Positions 6,922-14,105 of a stretch of DNA of 34,031 nt are shown here, in pieces; within the stretch, counting starts at the first letter, position 1; the number at the start of each line of letters is the position of its first letter. The position numbers and the translations under genes were made by a program. The stretch is from Sphaerimonospora mesophila NBRC 14179 = JCM 3151. GTDB taxonomy: Bacteria > Actinomycetota > Actinomycetes > Streptosporangiales > Streptosporangiaceae. The DNA is taken from the NCBI GenBank assembly GCA_001552515.1, contig BCRI01000031.1, forward strand, positions 1 through 34,031. Reading direction: 5' to 3'. The notes beneath the pieces were generated by a model. That model was not told the origin of the DNA and did not search any database. It saw only the letters and a list, made by a program, of their open reading frames with translations.

Positions 6922-7680
6922 TCAGGTGAGGAGCTGGCCGCCGTCGACCTGGACGACGGCGCCGGTGATGTGCCGCGCCTGCGGTGAGGCGAGGAAAACG
7001 ACCAGCGGGGTGAGGTCGCCGGGGACGGCGATCCGGCCCAGCGGGATGCGGGCCTCCCACGCGCCGCGCGCCTGCGGGTCGTCCATGAGCCCGGCCGTCA
7101 TCGGGGTGTGCACCGGGCCGGGCGCCACGCCGTTCACCCGGATGCCGTGCCCGGCGAGCTCGATCGCGCCGGTGCGGGTGAGCGCGTCGACGGCCGCCTT
7201 CGTGGCCTCGTAGTGCCCGAGGCCGGGGGTGGGCTGGCGGGCGCCGATCGAGCTGATGTTGACGACGCAGCCGCCGCGCCCGGTCTCGATCATCTGGGCG
7301 GCCGCCGCCTGCGTGACGAGGAAGGTGCCGCGTACGTTCACCGCGATGACGCGGTCGAGGACCTCGACGGGCAGGGACACCAACGGGCCGCCGCCCGCGA
7401 CGATTCCCGCGTTGTTGACGAGGACCTCGACCGGCCCGAGCTCGGCGGCCACCCGCGCCAGACCTGCCGCGACCGACCCGGCGTCGGTGATGTCGACCGT
7501 CACGGCGAGCGCGCCCAACTCGGCCGCTGCCTCGCCCGCCGCCGCCGCGTCGACGTCCGCGATCGCGACCCGGTCGCCGGCCTCGGCGAACGCCTGGGCG
7601 ACGGCCCGGCCGATCCCGCTCGCGCCGCCGGTGACCAGGACGACCCGGCCGGCCGCGGTCTCGGCGGCCGCCGCGGTCAT
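6922..7680 (-). CDS. Short-chain dehydrogenase/reductase (SDR)
   Basis: A 252-residue classical SDR. Nucleotide-binding motif TGGASGIG at 17-24, an acidic residue after the second beta strand (IADVD), NNAG at 89-92, the catalytic Ser in NISSIGA (about 143), and Y157/K161 in YEATK. The C-terminal PGPVHTPM and TGAVVQVDGG segments are typical. The Asp after beta-2 suggests NAD(H) rather than NADP(H). It probably oxidises or reduces an alcohol/ketone of the pathway compound. The ATG at 7680 overlaps the methyltransferase stop by four bases (ATGA), so the two genes are translationally coupled, transcribed from the divergent region at about 8670-8740. Confidence 0.9.
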   Translation of the reverse strand: MTAAAAETAAGRVVLVTGGASGIGRAVAQAFAEAGDRVAIADVDAAAAGEAAAELGALAVTVDITDAGSVAAGLARVAAELGPVEVLVNNAGIVAGGGPLVSLPVEVLDRVIAVNVRGTFLVTQAAAAQMIETGRGGCVVNISSIGARQPTPGLGHYEATKAAVDALTRTGAIELAGHGIRVNGVAPGPVHTPMTAGLMDDPQARGAWEARIPLGRIAVPGDLTPLVVFLASPQARHITGAVVQVDGGQLLT

Positions 7681-8666
7681 CGTGCCTCCGCGATGATGAC
7701 GCGCGGGCTGCCCGGCAGCGCGCGGGTCTCGACGGGCTCCCAGCCGGCGTCGCGCAGCCAGTCGCGCACCTCGTCCTCGGGGTAGACGACCGTGCCGTCG
7801 ATCACCAGGTACTCGGCCGCGTGCAGCGCGTCGATGGTCCGCTGCTCGGCGTCGGAGTCGAGGAAGAAGTCGAGCAGGAGCAGCGTGGCGCCGGGCGCGG
7901 CCGCGGCGCGGGCCCGCTCGATGATGCGCCGGTTCTGCCCGGCGTCGTAGCGGTGCACGACGTGCTCGAGCAGGACCAGGTCGAATCCGGTGGGGACCTC
8001 GCCGGTCAGCGGGTCGCCCGCGGCCACCTCGACGCGGTCGGCCAGGCCGGCCTCGGCGATCGCGTTTCTGGCGCTGTCGGCCATGAACTCGCCGGAGAAG
8101 AACGTGCCGCGCAGTCCGGGGGCGGCGCGCAGCGCCTCCGTGAGGAAGGCGGCGGACAGGCCGCCGAGGTCGAGGGCCCGCTCATGCCGGGAGAAGTCGT
8201 AGTTCTCGGCGAGCATCTTGGCGTGCAGGCCGTTGTAGGTCATGACGCCGGTCATGAACACGCCCATCCGGTCGCCGCCGAGGTCGAGGTCGGCGGGCTT
8301 GGCGGTACGGGCGGTCTCGCCGAAGTTCAGCCAGTGGCCGTAGCTGATCCCGTCGAGGAAGGCCAGGAACGGGCGCAGGTCGACGTCGTCGCCGGTTCCG
8401 GCGAGGTAGCGCGCGGCCGCCGGGGAGTTGGCGTACACCCCGTCGGTCCTGGTCACCAGGCCGAGGCCGGCCATCGCGTCGGCGAGGATGCGAGCGGTGC
8501 GCTCGGGGAGCCCGGTGCGGGCGGCGAGGTCGGTGATGGCCGCCGGACCCTGCGCCAACGCGGCGAACACGCCGTTCTCACTGGCCGCGAACAGTTGTTT
8601 GGCGGCCATGTAGCCGGTGGCCACGGCGAGGATGCGCTCGGGGCCGGAGCTCTCCGGGTGAGACAT
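7677..8666 (-). CDS. SAM-dependent O-methyltransferase (dimerisation plus methyltransferase_2 type)
   Basis: A 329-residue protein with the layout of caffeate/acetylserotonin-type O-methyltransferases. An N-terminal winged-helix dimerisation domain (about 10-95: NGVFAALAQGPAAITDLAAR, GLPERTARIL, GLVTRTDGVYANS) precedes the catalytic domain. The SAM-binding motif I reads ALDLGGLSAAF instead of the usual DVGGGxG, so the Gly-rich loop is altered. A His at the catalytic position is seen in LEHVVHRYD, where the family usually has HDW. LLLLDFFLD follows. The ATG at 8666 has AAGGAG upstream; the very long frame extending beyond it to 10145 is a shadow of the divergent reductase gene. It would methylate a phenolic or acidic hydroxyl, the opposite fate to ring cleavage by the nearby dioxygenase. 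Motif change leaves activity uncertain. Confidence 0.85.
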   Translation of the reverse strand: MSHPESSGPERILAVATGYMAAKQLFAASENGVFAALAQGPAAITDLAARTGLPERTARILADAMAGLGLVTRTDGVYANSPAAARYLAGTGDDVDLRPFLAFLDGISYGHWLNFGETARTAKPADLDLGGDRMGVFMTGVMTYNGLHAKMLAENYDFSRHERALDLGGLSAAFLTEALRAAPGLRGTFFSGEFMADSARNAIAEAGLADRVEVAAGDPLTGEVPTGFDLVLLEHVVHRYDAGQNRRIIERARAAAAPGATLLLLDFFLDSDAEQRTIDALHAAEYLVIDGTVVYPEDEVRDWLRDAGWEPVETRALPGSPRVIIAEAR

Positions 8667-8699
8667 GTGCACTCCTTGGATACAAAACAGTATTGGAGA

Positions 8700-8709
8700 T
8701 GATATACGA
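8700..8709 (-). promoter_or_regulatory. Candidate cluster operator, copy 4
   Basis: The plus strand reads TGATATACGA, so the minus strand reads TCGTATATCA preceded by CAAA. It lies in the 75-bp divergent region between the methyltransferase (start 8666, minus) and the aldo/keto-reductase-like gene (start 8742, plus), where one site can control both directions. Confidence 0.5.
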
Positions 8710-8741
8710 TTTGCGTTCGAGCGGCTAGAAGGAGGATCACG

Positions 8742-9725
8742 GTGAACACAGGGAACGCGGGTCAGGTGCCCCGGCGCAGGCTCGGCGCGGCGGGGCCGCA
8801 GGTACCGGTCTTCGGTCTGGGCTCGTGGAACACGTGGGATCGCATGGAGATGGACGACGCGGTCGAGCTGATCCGCGTCGCGGTCGGCCGCGGCGTCAAC
8901 CTCTTCGACGTCGCCCACTACAACTTCGGCCCGCACGCCGAGAACGCGGTGACCGACGTCATCTTCGGCAGGGCCGTACGGGAGGCCGGCCTGCGCCGGG
9001 AGGACTACCTGCTGTGCGGCAAGCTCTGGCTGTGGGACTACCCCAAGGTCTCCTTCGCCGAGCAGATCGAGGTCTCGCTGGAGCGGATCGGCACCGACCG
9101 GGCCGACTTCGTCGTGGTCGGCGACTTCTTCGGCGAGCTCGACATCAGGTCCGTCGTGGCCGACGTCTCCGAGCTGGTGCGCGCCGGCCGGTTCGACGCC
9201 TGGGGGGTGAACAACTGGTCGGCGGCGGACGTGTGGCTGGCCCATGACTTCGCCCTGGCCGAGGGACTGACGCCGCCGTCGTTCGCCCAGCTCAAGTACA
9301 GCCTGGCCCGCCGGTCGGTGCCCGAGGGCGAGCCGTACGGACGCCTGTTCGACGGGGCGGGGCTCGGTCTGCAGGCCTCCGACGTCTTCGAGGGCGGCAT
9401 CCTCGTGGGCAGGCTGCACCCCGAGCGGAAGATCGGCGCCGACCCGGGCGGGATTCGCGACCGCATCCGGGCGGCCTACCCGGCCGTGGCGGAGACCGCG
9501 GAGCGGCTGGGTGCCACGCCCGCCCAGCTCGCCATCGCCTACTGCCTGGCCCACCGCGCCGTCGGCAACGTGCTGTTCGGGGTCAGCAGGCTGAGCCAGC
9601 TCGACGACAACCTGGGCGCGCTCGACCTGCTGGCCCGGCACGGCGACGGGCTGCGCGACGCCGTCGCCGACCTGTGGATCGACCGCGACGTGGTGCGCCC
9701 CGACGCCTCCTGGGGGACCGACTAG
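8742..9725 (+). CDS. Aldo/keto-reductase-fold protein, paralogue 1
   Basis: A 327-residue TIM-barrel protein of the aldo/keto reductase superfamily (GLGSWNTWDR start, GVNLFDVAHYNFG, LLCGKLWLW, WGVNNWSA, ALGIAYCLAH-like C-terminal part and a cofactor-binding VLFGVSRLSQL). Residues matching the tetrad are D56, Y60 and K94. The usual fourth residue, His in a LH(R/W)PD-like strand, is replaced by Gly (VVVGDFFG, G127). The same change occurs in the paralogue at 22473, so it is conserved rather than random decay. In 5beta-reductases, change of this His alters the chemistry from C=O to C=C reduction, so a non-standard reaction or a non-redox role is possible. GTG start at 8742 with AAGGAGG eight bases upstream. 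Single-gene unit, ending convergently with the hydrolase at 9749. Confidence 0.87.
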   Translation: MNTGNAGQVPRRRLGAAGPQVPVFGLGSWNTWDRMEMDDAVELIRVAVGRGVNLFDVAHYNFGPHAENAVTDVIFGRAVREAGLRREDYLLCGKLWLWDYPKVSFAEQIEVSLERIGTDRADFVVVGDFFGELDIRSVVADVSELVRAGRFDAWGVNNWSAADVWLAHDFALAEGLTPPSFAQLKYSLARRSVPEGEPYGRLFDGAGLGLQASDVFEGGILVGRLHPERKIGADPGGIRDRIRAAYPAVAETAERLGATPAQLAIAYCLAHRAVGNVLFGVSRLSQLDDNLGALDLLARHGDGLRDAVADLWIDRDVVRPDASWGTD

Positions 9726-9734
9726 ATCGACCGG

Positions 9735-9749
9735 ACCGGCCGGGCCGGT
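9735..9749. terminator. Short GC hairpin between convergent genes
   Basis: ACCGGC (9735-9740) and GCCGGT (9744-9749) are a perfect 6-bp stem with a CGG loop, in the 23-nt gap between convergent stops. There is no T tract. It is a possible weak bidirectional terminator. Confidence 0.3.
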
Positions 9750-10726
9750 CAGCCGTTGAGGACGCGGCGGAGCCATGACAGGCGAGCGGAGAGGGCGGCC
9801 CGGGTCACCTCGTGGTCCGGGGCGAAGATGTCGAAGCCGTGGCAGGCCCCGCTCCAGATGTGCAGCTCCGCCTGTCCTCCCGCGGCCCAGATGCGCGAGG
9901 CGTACGCCACGTTCTCGTCGCGGAACAGCTCGGCGCTGCCGGCCTCGACGAAGGCGGGCGGCAGGCCCGACAGGTCGGTTGCCCGCGCCGGCGCCGCGTA
10001 GATCGACACGTCGGCCGCGGGGTCGCCCGCCTTCTCGCCGAGCAGCGCCCGCCACCCCAGCAGGTTCATCGCGCGCGGCCAGGTGCCGATGCCGTCGTAC
10101 TGATGGCTGGAGACGGTCGTGTTGCGATCGTCGAGCATCGGGCACAGCAGCAGCTGCCCGGCCGGACGCGGCCCCCCGCGGTCGCGCGCCAGCAGGACCA
10201 CCCCCGCCGCCAGGCCGCCCCCCGCGCTGCCGCCCATGACGACGATGCGCCGGGGATCGACGCCGAGCTCGGCGGCGTGCTCCGACATCCAGGTCAGCCC
10301 GGCGTAGCAGTCCTCCACCGGCGCCGGATCCGGGTGCTCGGGGGCGAGGCGGTACTCGACGTTGACGGCGACGACGCCGAGCTCCTCGACGAGGTCGGCG
10401 AGGCGTGGGGTGTCCATATGGCGATGACCGGTGATCATGCCACCGCCGTGGATGTTGTAGAGCCCCGGGACGGGAGCGCTCACGCGCCGCGGGCGCAGCA
10501 CGGTGATCTCGAGATCCGGGGCGCCCTCGGGCCCGGGGATCGTGCGCTCCTCGGCGTCGATCTCCCGCCCGCCGATCACGTCGGCGACCGGCCGCGTGAA
10601 CATGCTCCGGCCGGCCTCGCGCATGGCCGGGATCGTCTCGAGCGAGGGCGCGGGCCCCGCCGTCGGCGGCATCCGGTCGAGCACCTCGCGTATGGCCGGG
10701 TCGAAGGGGGTCGGAGTGATCGTCAT
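9749..10726 (-). CDS. HSL-family alpha/beta hydrolase (esterase), paralogue 1
   Basis: A 325-residue esterase of the hormone-sensitive-lipase (alpha/beta hydrolase 3) family. It has the oxyanion motif IHGGGM, the conserved VEYRLAPEHPDPAPVEDCYA, the nucleophile elbow GGSAGG and the catalytic His in ACHGFD. The position that is usually Asp (DPLRDE) reads SAELFRDE, so a Glu may serve as acid. Family members hydrolyse short-chain and aromatic carboxyl esters in the cytoplasm. The ATG at 10726 overlaps the upstream phosphotriesterase-like stop (ATGA). It is the last gene of a four-gene minus-strand operon: hydrolase, PTE-like, PTE-like, hydrolase. A near-identical arrangement of motifs in the first gene of the operon points to an old duplication. 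Confidence 0.88.
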   Translation of the reverse strand: MTITPTPFDPAIREVLDRMPPTAGPAPSLETIPAMREAGRSMFTRPVADVIGGREIDAEERTIPGPEGAPDLEITVLRPRRVSAPVPGLYNIHGGGMITGHRHMDTPRLADLVEELGVVAVNVEYRLAPEHPDPAPVEDCYAGLTWMSEHAAELGVDPRRIVVMGGSAGGGLAAGVVLLARDRGGPRPAGQLLLCPMLDDRNTTVSSHQYDGIGTWPRAMNLLGWRALLGEKAGDPAADVSIYAAPARATDLSGLPPAFVEAGSAELFRDENVAYASRIWAAGGQAELHIWSGACHGFDIFAPDHEVTRAALSARLSWLRRVLNG

Positions 10727-11805
10727 GGCTTCTCCCTCATCGGGTCGGTGAAAGCGAGCGCACGCGCCGGGTTCTCGACCATGATCATGTGGATGGCCCG
10801 CTCGCTCACGCCGAGGCGGCGCAGGGCCGGCAGGAAGTGGCGCGGGATGTAGTCGTACCCCTGGCCGCCGTACCGCTTGAGCTGGATCTTCTGGCACACG
10901 TCGTGGCCCAGCACGATCTGGCCCGCGTGACCCCGCTCGACCAGGTCGGCGATCCCCCGGGCGATCTTGTGATCGCTGGTGAGGACGAGATGGCCCCACG
11001 GGCTGCCGGGCGAGGCCAGGAAGTCGAACTCCACGAAGACGCCGCGCGCGAGAAGACGCTCGGCGAGCGACGGATCGGTCAGGATCTCCGCGGCGTGCCC
11101 CATGACGACGTTCGACGGGGCGACGCCCTCCTCCTCCAGGATGTCGAGCACCCGGAGCTTCTCCTCGCCGACGCCGCCGACATGGAAGGTGACGGGTGCG
11201 CCGGTGATCCCGCTCGCGCGTCCGCTCGCCCGCACGCTCTTGAGCTCGTCGTCGGTCAGCGGCGCGGACTCCGCGCCGACCTCGCCGATGATGCCCGAGC
11301 GGACACCCGTGCCGCCGACCCCGATCACGATGTCGCGCACGATGACGTCGGCGAGCTCGTCGACGGTCCGCTCGCCCATGTCCGGCGGATGGAAGGTCGG
11401 GGTGTACCAGCCTCCGCCCATGACGACGTTGAGCCCGCTGGCCCGGGACATCCGCAGCAGCGCCTCGGGATCCCGGCCCAGGCCGATGGGGGAGACCTCG
11501 ACCATCGTGCCGCCTCCGGCGCGGGCGAAGGCCAGCACCTCGGCGAGCATCTCGTCGAAGTCGCCCAGCACGTCGTTGTCCGCGTTCGGCCGCCCGTGGC
11601 GTACGCTCGCGAGGTTGGCGAGGGTGAGCGGCTCGGCGGCCTCGGGGGAGTCCTCGCCCGGCCGGTGGAACCCCGGCGGCCGCCTCAGGTCGACGAAGAC
11701 GTGCTCGTGCATGAGCGTCTGCCCGAGGCGGGAGGGGTCCACCGGGCCCGCGACGGTGAGCACCCGGCCGGCGATGTTCGGGATCTCGAAGGGATGGCGG
11801 CTCAC
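10723..11805 (-). CDS. Phosphotriesterase-like amidohydrolase, complete active site
   Basis: A 360-residue TIM-barrel metallohydrolase of the phosphotriesterase/lactonase family. The binuclear-metal ligands are visible: H33 and H35 (MHEH), E175 in GIIGEVG at the position usually held by carbamylated Lys, H208 (VTFHVGG), H237 (VMGHAAE) and D302 (VLGHDVCQK). A Glu bridge is known in a minority of family members. Relatives act on lactones, esters or organophosphates; given the two esterases in the same operon, a lactone or ester is more likely here. It overlaps both neighbours by four bases (ATGA at each junction), so expression must be tightly coupled. The length is normal for the family. Substrate unknown. 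Confidence 0.88.
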   Translation of the reverse strand: MSRHPFEIPNIAGRVLTVAGPVDPSRLGQTLMHEHVFVDLRRPPGFHRPGEDSPEAAEPLTLANLASVRHGRPNADNDVLGDFDEMLAEVLAFARAGGGTMVEVSPIGLGRDPEALLRMSRASGLNVVMGGGWYTPTFHPPDMGERTVDELADVIVRDIVIGVGGTGVRSGIIGEVGAESAPLTDDELKSVRASGRASGITGAPVTFHVGGVGEEKLRVLDILEEEGVAPSNVVMGHAAEILTDPSLAERLLARGVFVEFDFLASPGSPWGHLVLTSDHKIARGIADLVERGHAGQIVLGHDVCQKIQLKRYGGQGYDYIPRHFLPALRRLGVSERAIHMIMVENPARALAFTDPMREKP

Positions 11806-12806
11806 GAGTGCGCCTCCCGGGCGAGGAGCCGTCTCGGGTTGCGCACGGTGACGGTCTCGATGAGCACGTCGTCGGCCCCGAGCATCCTCAGGTAAGGGAC
11901 GAACTGCCGGAGGATGAATCCGTAACCGCCGCCGCCGTAGGCGAGCAGCCGCACCTTGGCGCAGACGCCCTGCGACAGGAGGATCCGCCCGGCATGGCCC
12001 CGGCGGGCGAGTTCGAGGACGGCCGCCGCGACGTCCTGGTCGTCCGACACGCTCAGCACCGAGGGCAGCCGGCCGATCCCGTCGAACTGTACGAACACGC
12101 CGCGGTCGAGGAGCGGCTCGAGCTCGTCGGGGCGCGGGGAGAGCGCGTCGCAGTGCCCGACGGCGACGCGCGTGAGGTCCGCGCCCTCGCCGGCGAGCAG
12201 ATCGAGCACGCGCCGCTGGGCGGCCGGATCGCCGGAACGGCGGATCGAGATGGCGGCGCCCGTGATCGCCGACGCCCGTGCGGCCGCGACCAGGACGGCG
12301 CGCTCGTCGGGTTCTTCCGGGTCGAGCGCCCCGATCTCGCCGATGATGCCCGCACGCACCCCGTCCACCCCCTCGGTGAGGTCTCGGACGATCTCTTCGG
12401 TGAGGCTCTCGGCGTCGCGGCCGGCGGGTCCTCCGGTCCGGGCGGGGTGATGCCGGCCGGAGCCCATGACGATGTTGAGCCCGGTCGCCGCGGAGATCCG
12501 GCGCAGGCCGACCGGATCGCGGCCGTGACCGATGGACGTGAGGTCGACCAGGGTGCCGCCGCCCGCTTCCTTGAATGCGGCGGCCTCGCCGGCGGCGAGT
12601 TCCGCGTCGGCGAGCAGCCGGTCGTCCCTGTTGGGCGCGCCCATGCCGACCTCGCCGAGCAGTTCGATGCCGAGCGGCGCGTCGAACGCCCTGTCGGAGG
12701 GGGTGGCGAAATCGCCGAGGAGATGCTCGTGGGGGAGCACCACCCCGAGGGAGTCCGCCGCGATGTCGCCGGTCACCGTGACGACCGTCTCAGGCGAAGA
12801 TCGCAT
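11802..12806 (-). CDS. Phosphotriesterase-like protein with degenerate metal site
   Basis: A 334-residue homologue of the protein encoded next to it, with H26/H28 (LPHEH), E157 (GIIGEIG) and H218 (VAVGHCD) kept. Two key positions are changed. The first-shell His after beta-strand 5 is Arg (ISIRRSG, R189), and the HD pair that supplies the catalytic Asp reads QG (LLSQGVCAK, G280). With the general-base/metal Asp gone it is unlikely to be a normal binuclear hydrolase. It may be a mononuclear enzyme, a pseudoenzyme or a subunit that supports the active neighbour. The frame is intact and of normal length, arguing for selection. ATG at 12806, 6 nt after the upstream hydrolase stop; the 3' end overlaps the next gene by ATGA. 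Confidence 0.85.
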   Translation of the reverse strand: MRSSPETVVTVTGDIAADSLGVVLPHEHLLGDFATPSDRAFDAPLGIELLGEVGMGAPNRDDRLLADAELAAGEAAAFKEAGGGTLVDLTSIGHGRDPVGLRRISAATGLNIVMGSGRHHPARTGGPAGRDAESLTEEIVRDLTEGVDGVRAGIIGEIGALDPEEPDERAVLVAAARASAITGAAISIRRSGDPAAQRRVLDLLAGEGADLTRVAVGHCDALSPRPDELEPLLDRGVFVQFDGIGRLPSVLSVSDDQDVAAAVLELARRGHAGRILLSQGVCAKVRLLAYGGGGYGFILRQFVPYLRMLGADDVLIETVTVRNPRRLLAREAHS

Positions 12807-12812
12807 GGCTGA

Positions 12813-13793
12813 TCACTCGGGATCGACGGAGAGGACGCGCCGCAGCCACGAGTCCCGGGCCGCCACCGCCGCCCGGGAGACCTCGGCCTCGGGGGAGAAT
12901 CCCGTGAAGCCGTGGTAGGCGCCCGACCAGACGTGCAGCTCGGCCCGACCGCCGGTGGCCCAGATCCGGGTGGCGTAGTCGATCGCCTCGTCACGGAACA
13001 CCTCGGCCGCGCCCACCGTGATGAAGGCGGGGGGCAGGCCGGACAGGTCCGTCGCGCGCGCGGGCGCCGCGTAGGGGGAGACGTCGCCGGTGCCGCGCCG
13101 AGAGCCGAGCAGGGCGGTCCAGGCGGTGTCGTTGTTGCCGCCGTCCCATGGGCCGAGGTCGCCGTACTGGCGGCTGGAGACCGTCTCGTTGCGGTCGTCG
13201 ATCATGGGACAGTCGAGGATCTGACCGGCGAGCGCGGGACCGCCGCGGTCACGGGCCATCAGCGCCACGGCCGCACTGAGACCACCGCCCGCGCTCGCGC
13301 CGCCGACGATGATCCGGGCCGGGTCGACGCCCAGGTCGGCGGCGTGCTCGGCGAACCAGACCAGGCCCGCGTAGCAGTCCTCCGCGGCGGCGGGCGCCGG
13401 ATGCTCCGGGGCCAGGCGATACTCCACGGTCGCGGCGACGGCGCCGAACCGCAGCACGTCCTCCACCAGCCCGGCCGCGCCGAAGAAGCGGGTGCCGACG
13501 ACCATCCCGCCGCCGTGGATGCCGTAGATCCCCGGCGCGTCCCCGGTGTGGTCGCGTGGGCGCAGGACGGTCAGCTCCACGTCCGGCGCGCCGGCCGGGC
13601 CGGGCACCGTGACGTGCTCGTACGCCACCGGACGGTCGCCGATCGCCTCCTCGATGGGAGGCACGATCGAGGCGAAGTGCTCGCGGTTGGCCGTGATCGT
13701 GTCGGCCCGCAGCGGGATCGGCTCGATGAGCCTGAGCATGGCGGCGCGGCCCGGCTCGAGTGCCGGATCGTAGGGAACGGGAGTGGGGGTCAC
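12813..13793 (-). CDS. HSL-family alpha/beta hydrolase (esterase), paralogue 2
   Basis: A 326-residue HSL-type esterase and first gene of the minus-strand operon. Motifs: GIHGGGM (oxyanion hole), VEYRLAPEHPAPAAAEDCYA, nucleophile elbow GASAGG and His in AYHGFTGF. As in paralogue 1, the acid position reads AAEVFRDE rather than DPLRDE. Colinear blocks with paralogue 1 (AAPARATDLSGLPPAF, SWLRRVL at the C-terminus) show they are duplicates. GTG start at 13793 with AGGAG ten bases upstream. The 312-bp region upstream is shared with the divergent ABC-transporter operon and contains a cluster operator and a separate perfect palindrome. Confidence 0.88.
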   Translation of the reverse strand: MTPTPVPYDPALEPGRAAMLRLIEPIPLRADTITANREHFASIVPPIEEAIGDRPVAYEHVTVPGPAGAPDVELTVLRPRDHTGDAPGIYGIHGGGMVVGTRFFGAAGLVEDVLRFGAVAATVEYRLAPEHPAPAAAEDCYAGLVWFAEHAADLGVDPARIIVGGASAGGGLSAAVALMARDRGGPALAGQILDCPMIDDRNETVSSRQYGDLGPWDGGNNDTAWTALLGSRRGTGDVSPYAAPARATDLSGLPPAFITVGAAEVFRDEAIDYATRIWATGGRAELHVWSGAYHGFTGFSPEAEVSRAAVAARDSWLRRVLSVDPE

Positions 13794-13860
13794 CTGCTGC
13801 TCCTGGGGGTAGGGTGCCGAACACCTCGCATGGGAATCGGTCGTCCTGGGGAGGACAGCG

Positions 13861-13886
13861 CGTAAGTCTACAGATGGAGACTTACG
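13861..13886. promoter_or_regulatory. Perfect palindrome, candidate TetR-type operator
   Basis: CGTAAGTCT (13861-13869) and AGACTTACG (13878-13886) are perfect inverted repeats of 9 bp separated by 8 bp. Size and symmetry fit a TetR-family operator. A TetR gene ends the ABC operon that starts just downstream (19269), so feedback control is plausible. The sequence is unrelated to the TCGTAT element. It could instead act as an RNA hairpin. Confidence 0.5.
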
Positions 13887-13919
13887 TGTCCACCCCTTCG
13901 TTTCTTTTCAGATCAGATT

Positions 13920-13929
13920 TCGTATAGGC
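13920..13929 (+). promoter_or_regulatory. Candidate cluster operator, copy 5
   Basis: TCGTATAGGC in the context AGATTTCGTATAGGCC is the least conserved copy: the left half is good and the right half poor. It lies between the divergent esterase and ABC operons and directly upstream of a plausible promoter. Confidence 0.35.
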
Positions 13930-13931
13930 CA

Positions 13932-13959
13932 TTGTGTTTTTAGCCCACATGCGTAGACT
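13932..13959 (+). promoter_or_regulatory. Possible promoter of the ABC importer operon
   Basis: TTGTGT (13932-13937) and TAGACT (13954-13959) are separated by 16 bp and resemble a housekeeping-sigma promoter. The operator-like site 13920-13929 abuts the upstream box. Assigned by eye only. Confidence 0.3.
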
Positions 13960-14105
13960 CAACCGGCACAGCGAGGTGGCGTGCGGCGGATTCCTCCCCG
14001 CCTACCCCTCTCGTCCATGGACCCCCCAGCGCTACGACGAGGTCAATCCTTTCCCGCTTCGCGTCGACCCGGCGTGAGCGCCCCCGCCCCTGAGAGGAAG
14101 GATCC

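Larger units (their letters stand above)
13794..14105. other. Divergent regulatory region, esterase operon / ABC importer operon
   Basis: A 312-bp non-coding region, less G+C-rich around 13880-13960 than the flanking genes. It holds a perfect inverted repeat (13861-13886), a cluster-type operator (13920-13929), a possible plus-strand promoter (13932-13959) and the ribosome binding site GAGAGGAAGG before 14106. No open frame here looks coding. Confidence 0.6.

Noticed and set aside
8680-8697. ATAC-N6-GTAT inverted repeat in the methyltransferase leader
   Set aside because: Only four paired bases, which is expected by chance in this A/T-richer gap; the adjacent operator-like site is better supported.
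8667-10145. Minus-strand frame continuing upstream of the methyltransferase start, giving an 822-residue protein
   Set aside because: The extension is antisense to the well-supported AKR gene, has Arg/Gly/Val low-complexity translation, and the ATG at 8666 has a good ribosome binding site.
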